64,000 nucleotides of DNA from Candidatus Pseudobacter hemicellulosilyticus (GCA_029202545.1 CP119311.1:1178001-1242000), one strand, 5' to 3'; counted from the first letter of the stretch, positions 50,153 through 59,150 are shown. Notes: a model not told the origin generated them from the letters alone. Program-made: numbers and translations.

Positions 50153-52510
50153 TTATTCAATAATGCGCAGCTTGGCATAGTTGAGCATGATCTTCTTCTC
50201 CCCGTTACTGTCAAACTTCACAGTAGCTACCGGATTGTGCGCAGAGCCTTCCATTTTGACGACCACACCAAAACCAAATTTCTGGTGTTCTACCTTCTGT
50301 CCTTCCTGGAGATTGCTCGTATCGCTGGGCACAAAATCGGCCGAGGGCACATGCTCCACCACTTTGTTTTGCGGGGGCTTGGGCGTAATATACTGGGGTA
50401 CTTCCTTTTTCTTGGAAGGCGGAGGACCATATTTTTTTTCAGCATCCCTGGCGGAATTACCGCCACCCCAGCCACCGCCACCCATCCGGTCGGAGGCGCT
50501 GGACCGGCTCCACTGGGCGCCGCCCTGGTTGCGCATGCCGCCACCGGCAAAGCTGCGGTCCAGGAACTGATCGGGCAATTCATCCAGGAAACGGCTGGGC
50601 TCGTTCTGTATCAGTGAGCCAAAGCGATAGCGGGTATTGGCATAGCTGATCCAGAGCCTGGCCTTGGCGCGGGTGATCACTACGTAGAACAGCCTGCGTT
50701 CTTCTTCCAGCTCTTCCCGGCTGTTGATGGACATGGCATTGGGGAAAAGCATTTCCTCCAGGCCGGCGGCAAACACGCAACTGAATTCCAGGCCCTTGGC
50801 GGCGTGGATGGTCATCAGTTTTACCGTATCGGCATTGGGGTCTTTTTCATCTGCATCAGTGAGCAGGGTGATCTGCTGCAGGTAGGCAGCCAGTCCTTTA
50901 TCCATCACTTCCCCTTCATCGGTATCAGGGCTTTCTGTCCATTCCTTGATGGAGTTAAGCAATTCCTGGATATTCTCGTAGCGGGCTACGCCTTCAGTGC
51001 TTTTATCGTTGAACAGCTCTTTGACAAGATTGGTCTGCTTACCCACATGCACCGCCACATCATAGGCATTCTTCTGCTGCAGCATGCTGGCGAAGCTCCT
51101 GATCATGGTCACAAAATTATCGATGGCTTCCAGGGTCCCGGCCTTGTAACCAAATTCCCGGGCACGCTCCAGTACTTCCCACATGGAAATATTGTGCTCG
51201 TTGGCTGCCAGTACGGCCCTGTCGATACTCGTTTTACCGATCCCGCGGACGGGATAGTTGACGATCCGCTTCAGCGCTTCTTCATCGCGCGAATTGATAA
51301 TGATCCGCAGGTATGCCACAAAATCCTTGATCTCCTTGCGCTGGTAAAAGCTGAGACCGCCATACATGGTATAGGCAATGCCCATCCGGCGCAGCGATTC
51401 TTCAAAAGCCCGGCTCTGCGCATTGGTGCGGTACAGGATAGCGAAATCTCGGTTGCTGTAATGGTTGCGCAGTTTCTGTTCCTGGATGGTATCGGCTACA
51501 AATTTGCCTTCGTCGTTATCAGTATTGGTACGGATCAGTTTGATCTTCTCGCCTTCGGAATTTTCCGTCCAGAGGTTTTTGGGGATCTGGCTCTTATTAT
51601 TCCCGATCACTTCATTGGCTGCATTGAGGATGCTCTGGGTACTGCGGTAGTTCTGCTCCAGCTTCACCAGGTGTGCATCTTCATAATCTTTCTCAAACTG
51701 GAGGATATTCTCAATGGTTGCGCCACGGAAGCCATAGATACTCTGGGCGTCATCACCCACCACGCAGACGTTCTCATGCATGGCGCCCAGCAATTTGATC
51801 ACCTCGTACTGGGCAGGGTTGGTATCCTGGTACTCATCGATAAGGATATATTTGAATTTGCGCTGGTATTTGCTGAGCGCGTCGGGAAAATGTTTGAGCA
51901 GCTCATAGAATTTCATGAGCAGGTCGTCAAAGTCCATGGCGCCGTTCTTGAAACAGCGCTTTACATACGCATCATAGATCTGGGCGATGGCTGGTTTGTT
52001 GCCGCGCAGATCTTCCTGCTGCAGGGCATAGTCATTGGCATATTCCGCCGGACCCACCAGGGCGTTCTTTGCGCTGGAGATCCTGTTGTAGACCTGGGAA
52101 GGTTTATAGAGTTTATCGTCCAGGTTCATTTCATTGATCACCGTTTTGAGAACGCTTTTGGCGTCATCGGTATCATAGATGGTGAAGCTGTTGGGATAAC
52201 CAAGCCGGTGTGCTTCACTGCGCAGGATGCGGGCAAATACACTGTGGAAGGTACCGATATAGAGGTTGCGGGCTTCGGAATTGCCCAGGATATGTTCAAT
52301 CCTTTCCTTCATTTCCTTGGCGGCCTTATTGGTAAAGGTCAGTGCCAGGATATTGAAAGCATCCACGCCGGAAGCCATCAGGTGAGCGATCCGGGTAGTC
52401 AGCACTTTGGTTTTTCCACTCCCTGCGCCGGCGACGATCATCAGGGGACCATTAAGATGCAGTACGGCCTCACGCTGCCGTTCATTCAAACCTTTTAAAT
52501 AATCGATCAT
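50153..52510 (-). CDS. uvrD: UvrD/PcrA-type superfamily I DNA helicase
   Basis: The 785-residue helicase has Walker A AGAGSGKT with K33, helicase motifs ALTFTNKAAKEMKERIE (Ia), DEYQDTNPAQYEV (II), GDDAQSIYGFRGA (III), QNYRST and MTIHAAKGLEF (V-VI). A Gly-rich linker (about 665-705) leads to a C-terminal Tudor-like region (QKVEHQKFGFGVV), as in PcrA/UvrD. It unwinds DNA in nucleotide-excision and mismatch repair. It starts a DNA-repair-rich part of the window. Its exact match to uvrD or pcrA is not decided. Confidence 0.95.
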   Translation of the reverse strand: MIDYLKGLNERQREAVLHLNGPLMIVAGAGSGKTKVLTTRIAHLMASGVDAFNILALTFTNKAAKEMKERIEHILGNSEARNLYIGTFHSVFARILRSEAHRLGYPNSFTIYDTDDAKSVLKTVINEMNLDDKLYKPSQVYNRISSAKNALVGPAEYANDYALQQEDLRGNKPAIAQIYDAYVKRCFKNGAMDFDDLLMKFYELLKHFPDALSKYQRKFKYILIDEYQDTNPAQYEVIKLLGAMHENVCVVGDDAQSIYGFRGATIENILQFEKDYEDAHLVKLEQNYRSTQSILNAANEVIGNNKSQIPKNLWTENSEGEKIKLIRTNTDNDEGKFVADTIQEQKLRNHYSNRDFAILYRTNAQSRAFEESLRRMGIAYTMYGGLSFYQRKEIKDFVAYLRIIINSRDEEALKRIVNYPVRGIGKTSIDRAVLAANEHNISMWEVLERAREFGYKAGTLEAIDNFVTMIRSFASMLQQKNAYDVAVHVGKQTNLVKELFNDKSTEGVARYENIQELLNSIKEWTESPDTDEGEVMDKGLAAYLQQITLLTDADEKDPNADTVKLMTIHAAKGLEFSCVFAAGLEEMLFPNAMSINSREELEEERRLFYVVITRAKARLWISYANTRYRFGSLIQNEPSRFLDELPDQFLDRSFAGGGMRNQGGAQWSRSSASDRMGGGGWGGGNSARDAEKKYGPPPSKKKEVPQYITPKPPQNKVVEHVPSADFVPSDTSNLQEGQKVEHQKFGFGVVVKMEGSAHNPVATVKFDSNGEKKIMLNYAKLRIIE

Positions 52511-52614
52511 GGCCGCAATTTACGAAGTGGCGGCGTACCGCCCCAATTGGAGCCCACAATTTGTGCCGGCAAGTTGTCCACGGGCGGACAGGCGCCGGTA
52601 ACCCTTTAAATTAG

Positions 52615-53127
52615 CTAATCCGGTTCATTCTTAAAGCCGATACGGGTACGGCTGGCAAAATCCCCTCTTTGCTGTTTATCTTCCAGCAGTATTTTCAGCG
52701 CCTCATAAATATCCGCAAACTGGCGGTTGTATTCTTTTTCCAATTCCTTGATTTTTACAGCTAATTCATGATAATGCATCCCCACTTCCCTCAAAGCGAT
52801 AAACGCCCGAACAATGGCAATATTCATTTTAATAGCTTTTTCACTTTTTAACACACTGGCTAACATGGTAATCCCGTGTTCTGTAAATGCGTACGGCAGG
52901 TACCTTGACCCACCCCAACTTGTGGTCACAAATTGTGACCTCAAGTTTGACCACTCTTCTTGTGTCAGCTGAAACATGAAATCGGATGGGAACCGGTCAA
53001 AATTTCTTTTTACAGCCTGGTTAAGCGTCTTTGTTTGTACCTCGTACAGCCCTGCAATATCTACATCCAGCATGATCCTGGCCCCCCTGATTGTAAATAT
53101 TTTACTTAATAAAATAGCTTGTTCCAT
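52615..53127 (-). CDS. ORF6N domain-containing DNA-binding protein
   Basis: The 170-residue protein has the ORF6N domain in its first 100 residues: ITIRGAR-like SKIFTIRGARIMLDVDIAGLYEV, LNQAVKRNFDRFP, FQLTQEEW and TEHGITMLASVLKS. ORF6N is related to KilA-N domains found in phage and genomic-island antirepressors. A C-terminal helix is rich in Glu and Lys and may be coiled. It sits between two helicase genes, not in a prophage; origin from mobile DNA is possible. Confidence 0.88.
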   Translation of the reverse strand: MEQAILLSKIFTIRGARIMLDVDIAGLYEVQTKTLNQAVKRNFDRFPSDFMFQLTQEEWSNLRSQFVTTSWGGSRYLPYAFTEHGITMLASVLKSEKAIKMNIAIVRAFIALREVGMHYHELAVKIKELEKEYNRQFADIYEALKILLEDKQQRGDFASRTRIGFKNEPD

Positions 53128-53271
53128 TGCTTTTTCTTTTAATTATAAACAAGGATAAGTAGCAAGATAGGTATATTTATAACACTAACGGATAATCTAT
53201 ATACGAAATGTCACGCCAATCTTATCTTTTTCCCTATCATTCCTTAACTTGCGCGCAAACCGCGCCATCGC

Positions 53272-55518
53272 ATGTCATCAACGGATAGCAGCAATCATCT
53301 TTTTCAACTCGCCTCCAGGTTCGTGAACCAGACGGGCCGCCATATCTTCCTCACTGGAAGGGCGGGCACCGGCAAAACCACTTTCCTGCGCTATATCCGT
53401 GAGCATAGCGCTAAAAAAATGGCCATAGTAGCCCCTACCGGCGTAGCCGCTATCAATGCCGGCGGCGTTACCCTGCACTCTTTTTTCCAGTTGCCTTTCG
53501 GTGCTTTTATCCCAACATTGCAGGGCGCCTGGGACCATGGCCGGCAGGTCAATAACCCCCATACCCTCCTGAAGAACCTGCGCCTCAGCAACGACAAACG
53601 GGAGCTGATGCGGGAACTGGAACTGCTGATCATTGATGAGGTCAGTATGCTGCGGGCCGACCTGCTGGACGAAATAGACCTGGTGCTCCGGCATGTCCGC
53701 CACAAAACCAGTCAGCCCTTTGGCGGCGTACAGGTCCTGTTCATCGGCGACCTCTTCCAGCTGCCACCCGTTATCAATAATGAAGAATGGGAACTGCTCC
53801 GCCCGCATTACCGGAGCCCGCTCTTCTTTGATGCCCAGGTCCTGCAGCAATCGCCACTCCTCTACCTGGAACTGCAGAAGATCTACCGGCAACATGAAAC
53901 AGGTTTTATCAACCTGCTCAATAATGTACGGAACAACCAGGTCACCGACCAGGACCTGGAACTCCTGCACAAACACTACCGCCCCGGCTACCAGCAGGAA
54001 GAGGGCGACAACTACATCACCCTCACTACCCACAATGCCAAAGCCGACGCCATCAACCAGCAGCAGCTGGAACAGCTGGAAGGCGAACAGTTTGCATTCA
54101 CAGGAGAGATCAAAGGGGATTTCAGCGAAAAAGCGCTGCCGGCCGATAAGCTGCTGCAACTGAAGGTTGGCGCGCAGATCATGTTCCTCAAGAACGATAA
54201 AGGAGAAAGCCGACGCTATTATAATGGTAAGATCGCCATCGTAGACCGGATCGAAAACGATAAGATCTTTGTACGCTTCCCCAATGAGCCCCAGGAAATG
54301 GAGCTGGAAAAAGAGACCTGGCGCAATATCCGTTACCAGTACAACCGGGAGCAGGACAATATTGAAGAGGAAGAGCTGGGCACCTATACCCAGTACCCCA
54401 TCCGGCTGGCCTGGGCCATCACCATTCATAAAAGCCAGGGCCTCACTTTTGAGAAGGCCATCATTGACGCCGGCGCTTCTTTTGCGCCCGGCCAGGTTTA
54501 TGTAGCCCTCAGCCGGCTCACCACCCTGGATGGGCTGATCCTCTTTTCCCGCATTCAGCCCCATGCTATCCAGACTGATGAGCGGGCCCTGCATTTCACC
54601 CGCAGCGCCAGGCCGGAAGACTTTCTCCTGGAAGAACTGCAGAAAGAACAGAAACTGTTTATAGGGAGATCACTGGTACAAAGTTTCGACTGGTCCAAGC
54701 TCTTCGCCAGCTTCCGCGATCATTTTGAATCCTACGAACGCCTGCAGCTGCCCGATAAGAATGCCGCTGTTCAATGGGCCTACCAGCTACTGGAAGAAGT
54801 GACCCGGCTCCAGGAAATGGCCGGAAAGTTCAACCGGCAACTGGAACAATTACTGCCCCAGGCTGAACAGGATAATTATCAGCACCTCCACCAGCGCATC
54901 GGCGCTGCAGTGGACTATTTCGGGAAACCCCTGGATGTTATTGCAACATCTATCCAGACCCATACCAGCGAATTAACAGGAAAACAAAAATCTAAAAAAT
55001 ACCTGGCAGCCCTGCGGGAACTGGCCCTGCTGCCGGATCGAAAGAAGCTGGAACTACAGGCCTGCCTGCTCATCACCGAAGGACTGACCAGACAGGAAGA
55101 GATAGGACAGCTGCTGCAACAGGTGGAAGAAAAAAAGATAGCCGGGCGCCAGCAGCAAGAAAAACTACCGCCACCCAAACCGGAAAAAGCCGCCAAAGGG
55201 GAAACCCGCCGCCTCAGCCTGCAACTGTTCCGGGAAGGAAAAGGCATGGCTGATATTGCCATAGAACGGAACCTGGCTATTTCCACCATTGAAACACACC
55301 TGGTCTCTTTTATCATTACCGGCGAGATCAGTATCACCGACATTGTGGATGCCGGCAAGGTTACACAGATACTACAGGCTATGGAAGCTATTGCTTTCAC
55401 CGGTCATGCTGCCCAATCGCTGAAAGACAAGCTGGGAGAAAATTTTAGTTATGGGGAGATTAGGGCTGTGATCCAGCACCGCGACTGGCTGCAAACGGCC
55501 AGCAAGCCGCAGGAATAA
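53272..55518 (+). CDS. PIF1-like superfamily I helicase with C-terminal helix-turn-helix
   Basis: The 748-residue AAA/helicase protein has Walker A TGRAGTGKT (K35), LIIDEVSML as Walker B, QLPPV, VPTGVAAINAGG and a UvrD-like end with THNAKADAIN and HKSQGLTFEKAIID. A later part (about 640-735) carries a helix-turn-helix of the RQC-HTH type (GKGMADIAIERNLAISTIETHL). PIF1-type helicases act on G-quadruplexes and replication forks; the HTH addition is common in Bacteroidota. It stands alone. Confidence 0.9.
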   Translation: MSSTDSSNHLFQLASRFVNQTGRHIFLTGRAGTGKTTFLRYIREHSAKKMAIVAPTGVAAINAGGVTLHSFFQLPFGAFIPTLQGAWDHGRQVNNPHTLLKNLRLSNDKRELMRELELLIIDEVSMLRADLLDEIDLVLRHVRHKTSQPFGGVQVLFIGDLFQLPPVINNEEWELLRPHYRSPLFFDAQVLQQSPLLYLELQKIYRQHETGFINLLNNVRNNQVTDQDLELLHKHYRPGYQQEEGDNYITLTTHNAKADAINQQQLEQLEGEQFAFTGEIKGDFSEKALPADKLLQLKVGAQIMFLKNDKGESRRYYNGKIAIVDRIENDKIFVRFPNEPQEMELEKETWRNIRYQYNREQDNIEEEELGTYTQYPIRLAWAITIHKSQGLTFEKAIIDAGASFAPGQVYVALSRLTTLDGLILFSRIQPHAIQTDERALHFTRSARPEDFLLEELQKEQKLFIGRSLVQSFDWSKLFASFRDHFESYERLQLPDKNAAVQWAYQLLEEVTRLQEMAGKFNRQLEQLLPQAEQDNYQHLHQRIGAAVDYFGKPLDVIATSIQTHTSELTGKQKSKKYLAALRELALLPDRKKLELQACLLITEGLTRQEEIGQLLQQVEEKKIAGRQQQEKLPPPKPEKAAKGETRRLSLQLFREGKGMADIAIERNLAISTIETHLVSFIITGEISITDIVDAGKVTQILQAMEAIAFTGHAAQSLKDKLGENFSYGEIRAVIQHRDWLQTASKPQE

Positions 55519-55736
55519 AAGGAAATGCGAACGCCACCAATTGAATTATTTGCAGCAGGCGCTTCGCAACGATCTCCTGGACAATATCCCTGGATCAACT
55601 TTTCTGAACAAGAGTATCCTGCCTCCAGACGGCTTTCCTGCTCATTGAAGAGGCCCGGCATAACAATTTTCCTCAAAGAGTTTTACCTCAATGATTGTTC
55701 ACACAGAACTGACACGGAGACAGCGCTTGTATCCTA

Positions 55737-56207
55737 TCAGGCTTTCTTTATCACCGGCTCCCTTGAAGGTTTCCTCGTCCACCTCGATAATTCCGTTGCA
55801 TCAAACAGGAGTATCAGCACCGTATCTTCCAGTACATACCGGTTGGCGCTCAATAAACTTTTCATGAACGCCGCTTCATTGAAGCCGGTACATATCATTT
55901 TGGTCATCCGCATATTTTCGCCGAAATGGATAGTCGTATCTGTAAAGGAATAGCTGCCGTTAAAATCATTGCAGCCACTATTGCCGGAGAACGTTTTTCT
56001 TTTGGGATGAAAAGTAATGGTAGGGAAATTCCCGGTGGCCGTGTCCGATGGCAGGACAGGCAGCAGGTACCATTTGCCGGTCAGACCTGAATCCTTAGTA
56101 GGGTTGGCAGCCACAGGCTGGTCTGAAAATAAATTACCCTTATGGGTTGCAGGTCGGGCGGCCAGCAAAAGCAGGCTGCAGGCCGCTATGATCAATAATA
56201 CACGCAT
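55737..56207 (-). CDS. META domain-containing protein (HslJ-like)
   Basis: From the ATG at 56207 (MRVLLIIAAC) the 156-residue product has a short N-terminal hydrophobic signal ending LLAARP; a longer frame upstream runs through intergenic repeat DNA and is not used. The META fold contains LTGKWYLLPV, FHPKRKTFSGNSGCNDFNGSYSF and MRMTKMICTGFNEAAFMKSL. HslJ-like proteins are exported and of unknown role. It is monocistronic. Confidence 0.87.
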   Translation of the reverse strand: MRVLLIIAACSLLLLAARPATHKGNLFSDQPVAANPTKDSGLTGKWYLLPVLPSDTATGNFPTITFHPKRKTFSGNSGCNDFNGSYSFTDTTIHFGENMRMTKMICTGFNEAAFMKSLLSANRYVLEDTVLILLFDATELSRWTRKPSREPVIKKA

Positions 56208-56296
56208 AGCCTTTTTTACTGGTACTACTTCAATTTTGCGGCCAGCGGTTTTCCTTCCGGAACCAGATCTGATCCGCACAAAGGGACACAGCCCAT

Positions 56297-56460
56297 GGTT
56301 CGTCCAAAAAACCTGTTTTCCTGCCTGTCGCTTGCATCCTGAAAGGGAAAGACACAAGCTGTCAATGGTTCGTCCAAAAACTTGTTTTCCATCCTACCCC
56401 TAACACCAGTTAGAGACAAGCGCCGGCAGCCTATGGTTCGTCCCAAAACCTTTTTTCCAT
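56297..56460. repeat. Three further spaced copies of the dispersed repeat (core TGGTTCGTCC)
   Basis: GGTTCGTCC occurs at 56297-56305, 56367-56375 and 56435-56443, with spacings of 70 and 68 bp. Downstream tails are A-rich then T/C-rich (AAAAAACCTGTTTTCC, AAAAACTTGTTTTCC, CAAAACCTTTTTTCC). These share the unit plan seen at 10166-10297. They are not in frame with one another, so they are not a coding repeat. Confidence 0.7.
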
Positions 56461-56496
56461 CAGCCTTTTGCACCCGCCACCTGTCCCAAAAAGAAA

Positions 56497-56519
56497 CCAG
56501 GCCGTAAAATACGGCCTGG
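56497..56519 (-). terminator. Perfect-stem terminator on the minus strand
   Basis: CCAGGCCGT and ACGGCCTGG form a 9-bp stem with a 5-nt loop; on the minus strand TTTCTTTTT follows. It lies 57 bp downstream of the small minus-strand frame at 56577-56711. Confidence 0.75.
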
Positions 56520-56576
56520 CTCAAAAGCTGCTGTTGCAGCTGTACCCTTCATCACTATACTCTACTTTTATCGATA

Positions 56577-56711
56577 TTACTGACGGATAGTTTCCGGTGT
56601 TACACTATTAGGATTGTTCCGGAGACTGGTATCTACCATCATGCTGGTATCCTGCGCCAGGTTATTCTTTGTTACTGGTAACAGGTCAATTTTATTGCCA
56701 GCAAAAGGCAT
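56577..56711 (-). CDS. Possible small protein (44 residues)
   Basis: An ATG at 56711 opens a 44-residue frame reading MPFAGNKIDLLPVTKNNLAQ and ending with PETIRQ and TAA. A TGA in frame 13 codons upstream fixes the longest start. No signal or transmembrane helix and no known family. The strong terminator 57 bp after the stop supports a transcribed gene. Confidence 0.4.
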   Translation of the reverse strand: MPFAGNKIDLLPVTKNNLAQDTSMMVDTSLRNNPNSVTPETIRQ

Positions 56712-56964
56712 CGGCTGGCATATGCACCCTGATAAAGGGGCAATGGCTCAAAAGCATTTATACTTAGTGGTTTATAATTATCTGATTCAAACACGCGCCG
56801 GATACGGTTGTTGCCTCCGTTCTACAGCAACCCCAACAGGGCCGGTCTTGTAGAACCCGGACCCCTGCTGTCCCCTGGCCAATACGGGTAACGGTATGGT
56901 CAACCGCAAATGGTTATAAAAAACCGGTACATTTGCGGCCGATTGTCGTATGAAAAAATAACCT

Positions 56965-57669
56965 ATGCAACAGCTTCTGTTATTACATGGCGCTATTGGC
57001 GCTAAGGATCAGCTGGCGCCCCTTGCCAGCGCCTTGAGCACCGATTTCACTATTCATACCCTTAATTTCAGTGGTCACGGCGGCAGGCCTTTTGGAGAAA
57101 AACCTTTCTCCATGGCCCTTTTTGGGGAAGATGTACGGGCTTATATCCGGGAGCAGGGCCTGGGCAGCGTAGCTATCTTTGGATACAGTATGGGTGGTTA
57201 TGTAGGCATGTATCTGGCCCGACATTATCCTGGCCTGGTGAGCAGGCTGGTAACACTGGGCACCAAGTTCGAATGGACTGAGGCCATCGCCGCCAGGCAA
57301 CAAAGATTGTTTGATGCCGCGGCCATCCGGGAAAAAGCGCCTGGCATGGCTACACAGCTGCAGCAGCTGCATGCGCCCCAGGACTGGGTGCAGGTACTAC
57401 AGCAAACGGCCGGCATGCTGACAGCTATGGGCCAGCTGAATCCTATCAGCGCCACCGATTACCCGCTGATACAGACACCGGCGCTGTTGATGCAGGGAGA
57501 CCGCGACAAAATGGTGCCGCTGGAAGAGACCATTGCTGTCTACAAAAGCCTGCCCGCAGCTGAATGCTGCATCCTGCCGGCCACTCCCCATCCGTTGGAG
57601 CAGGCTGATATCAGTTTAATAGCGGGATTGATCCGGGGATTTTTGTGTAAAGCATCCCCCGTTGGCTGA
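56965..57669 (+). CDS. Alpha/beta hydrolase
   Basis: The 234-residue enzyme has the oxyanion-hole segment LLLHGAIG near residue 6, the nucleophile elbow GYSMGG with Ser75, an Asp in LLMQGDRDKMVP and a His in ATPHPLEQ as the likely catalytic triad. There is no signal peptide, so it is cytoplasmic. Substrate unknown; family members hydrolyse esters or act as MenH- or BioH-like enzymes. A terminator follows 50 bp later. It is convergent with the OmpA gene. Confidence 0.9.
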   Translation: MQQLLLLHGAIGAKDQLAPLASALSTDFTIHTLNFSGHGGRPFGEKPFSMALFGEDVRAYIREQGLGSVAIFGYSMGGYVGMYLARHYPGLVSRLVTLGTKFEWTEAIAARQQRLFDAAAIREKAPGMATQLQQLHAPQDWVQVLQQTAGMLTAMGQLNPISATDYPLIQTPALLMQGDRDKMVPLEETIAVYKSLPAAECCILPATPHPLEQADISLIAGLIRGFLCKASPVG

Positions 57670-57719
57670 TGCCTGAGCAGTTTTACAGCTTGCGGACCTG
57701 CAATAATGCACAAAAAAAA

Positions 57720-57741
57720 GGCCGCCTCAGTGGAGACGGCC
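57720..57741. terminator. Bidirectional terminator between convergent genes
   Basis: GGCCG-C-CTC and GAG-A-CGGCC form a stem around AGTG. CTTTTTATA follows on the plus strand and TTTTTTTTG on the minus strand. Confidence 0.82.
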
Positions 57742-57813
57742 CTTTTTATAGCTAAGTGAAAGGATGTTTTCGGAAAGAGTAGCAATATAATTGCGTCTCT
57801 ACGGTTACAACCC

Positions 57814-58680
57814 TTAGGGTTGTTTTTCCAGTAATTTGAAGAACTGATCCAGTTGGGGCAGGATCACGATCCTGGTGCGGCGGTTAGCGGCTTTACCTTC
57901 AGTGGTGCCATTATCAGCAACAGGTACATACTCGCCACGGCCGGCAGCAGTGATCTTAGCAGGATCCAGACCATACTGGTTTTGCAGTACACGTACTACA
58001 GCTGTAGCGCGTTTGGTACTGAGATCCCAGTTGTCGATCAGGACGCCACGGGCAAAGGCAATATTGTCGGTATGACCTTCCACCATGAATTCGATGTTGG
58101 GTTGATTTTTCAGCACAGTGGCCACTTTACCCAGTACTTCTTTAGCCTTTTCGGTGATATCATAGCTGCCGCTCTTGAAGAGGAGCTTGTCAGAGATATC
58201 AACGTACACTACACCTTTGTCAACTTTGATGTTGATGTCCTGGTCGTTCAGGTTGCCGATGGCGCCTTTCAGGTTCATCACCAGTTGCATGTTCAGGGAG
58301 TCTTTGCGGGCCATAGACTGTTGCAGGGTCTGGATATAAGCGTCTTTGGCGCCGATATTATCCAGGGACTTCTTGATGCTTTCAGCCTGAGAACTGGAGA
58401 TCACGGAGAGATCCTGCAGTTGTTTCAGGGCTGTGGTATTGTTTTCTTTAAGGAAAGAGATTTGCTTGTTGAGGGCGTCGATCTCTGACTGCAGGGACGA
58501 ATTTTTACGGGCCTGGTCAGCGGTCAGGTCTTCGCAATTTTTCAGGCTGCCTTTTAATGTGGCCATTGAATCGGCAAGCGCCTGGTACTTGGCTTGTTCA
58601 GCTTTGTACTTTTTAGTACTAACACAGGAAAACAGGAGGATAGAGGATAGTGCTACTAAAGAAACTTGTCTGAGCTTCAT
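57814..58680 (-). CDS. OmpA family lipoprotein with coiled coil
   Basis: From the ATG at 58680 (MKLRQVSLVALSSILL) the product has 288 residues with a lipobox ending LFSC (Cys at 19). A coiled coil of about 20-125 (KYKAEQAKYQALADSMATL) precedes the OmpA C-terminal domain (about 155-275) with KLLFKSGSYDI, EGHTDNIAF, NWDLSTKRATAVVR and NRRTRIV. It anchors the outer membrane to peptidoglycan. A longer frame upstream to 58740 is not signal-like. Confidence 0.93.
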   Translation of the reverse strand: MKLRQVSLVALSSILLFSCVSTKKYKAEQAKYQALADSMATLKGSLKNCEDLTADQARKNSSLQSEIDALNKQISFLKENNTTALKQLQDLSVISSSQAESIKKSLDNIGAKDAYIQTLQQSMARKDSLNMQLVMNLKGAIGNLNDQDINIKVDKGVVYVDISDKLLFKSGSYDITEKAKEVLGKVATVLKNQPNIEFMVEGHTDNIAFARGVLIDNWDLSTKRATAVVRVLQNQYGLDPAKITAAGRGEYVPVADNGTTEGKAANRRTRIVILPQLDQFFKLLEKQP

Positions 58681-58869
58681 ATAAAATGTTTTAAATGAGA
58701 AATATACATCCTTCCAGTCATAGCTACAACCATTGCACACAAAAATTGCTACGCAAGTACCATGCCTGTCGGGGAGCCAAAAGTAATAAATGCATGCAAA
58801 ATAGTTACTGACAATTGATTAAGTCGTGAAATTAAACTGATTTTAATATTTGATTAACTGATCTGAAGG

Positions 58870-59035
58870 CTTCAACGCAGCAAAAAGGCATTTATACTAC
58901 CCACAAAGTGGTATTGACCGGACGCCTCTTTATGACCAACTTGTACATGGTTTTTATCCATCGCCTTTCTGAACAGTTCTTCCGCAGGGAAATCTCTGCG
59001 GGGCCTTGCCTTCCGGCAAGGCTTTTTAGCTTTTT
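58870..59035 (+). ncRNA. Candidate structured small RNA upstream of recA
   Basis: No coding frame fits. In order the stretch folds as AAAGGC/GCCTCTTT closing a hairpin with CCAC-AAA-GTGG (58901-58911), then ACCA/TGGT (58935-58950), GAAC-A-GTTC (58971-58979), CCGCAG/CTGCGG (58982-59001) and a final GCCTTGCC-TTCC-GGCAAGGC (59003-59022) with TTTTTAGCTTTTTT. Tandem hairpins ended by a terminator suggest a transcript of about 165 nt. The 5' end is uncertain. Confidence 0.4.
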
Positions 59036-59036
59036 T
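59003..59036 (+). terminator. Rho-independent terminator upstream of recA
   Basis: GCCTTGCC and GGCAAGGC form an 8-bp stem with the loop TTCC, followed by TTTTTAGCTTTTTT. It ends the candidate small RNA, before the recA promoter. Confidence 0.8.
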
Positions 59037-59084
59037 AGCAGCCTGCCCAAAATAATTAGCGCAACTGTGCTAAAATAGTTAGTG

Positions 59085-59111
59085 TTGATAAGATAATTTT
59101 CCCTACATTTG
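59085..59111 (+). promoter_or_regulatory. recA promoter (-33 TTG, -7 TACATTTG)
   Basis: TTG at 59085-59087 and TACATTTG at 59104-59111 have 19 bp between the starts of the two boxes, the usual Bacteroidota distance. The likely leader is about 35 nt. It is separated from the upstream terminator by about 50 bp. Confidence 0.6.
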
Positions 59112-59150
59112 GCAATCGGTATTTTTGAAAATCATAAAAACAACCCATTT

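Larger units (their letters stand above)
56208..56576. other. Intergenic region holding the repeat units and a terminator
   Basis: These 369 bp upstream of the META gene hold the three repeat units and the terminator above. No further gene is seen. The META promoter must lie in or close to the leftmost repeat. Confidence 0.5.

Noticed and set aside
50804..52498. Long plus-strand open frame (564 codons) over the UvrD gene
   Set aside because: It is the antisense shadow of uvrD, whose helicase motifs are clear on the minus strand; the translated frame has no family pattern.
53278..54594. Minus-strand frame of 438 codons over the PIF1-like helicase
   Set aside because: Shadow of the helicase gene, no recognisable domain.
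56225..56524. Minus-strand 99-codon frame with repeating segments upstream of the META gene
   Set aside because: Same reason: DNA repeat units with spacings of 70 and 68 bp shift the frame between copies.
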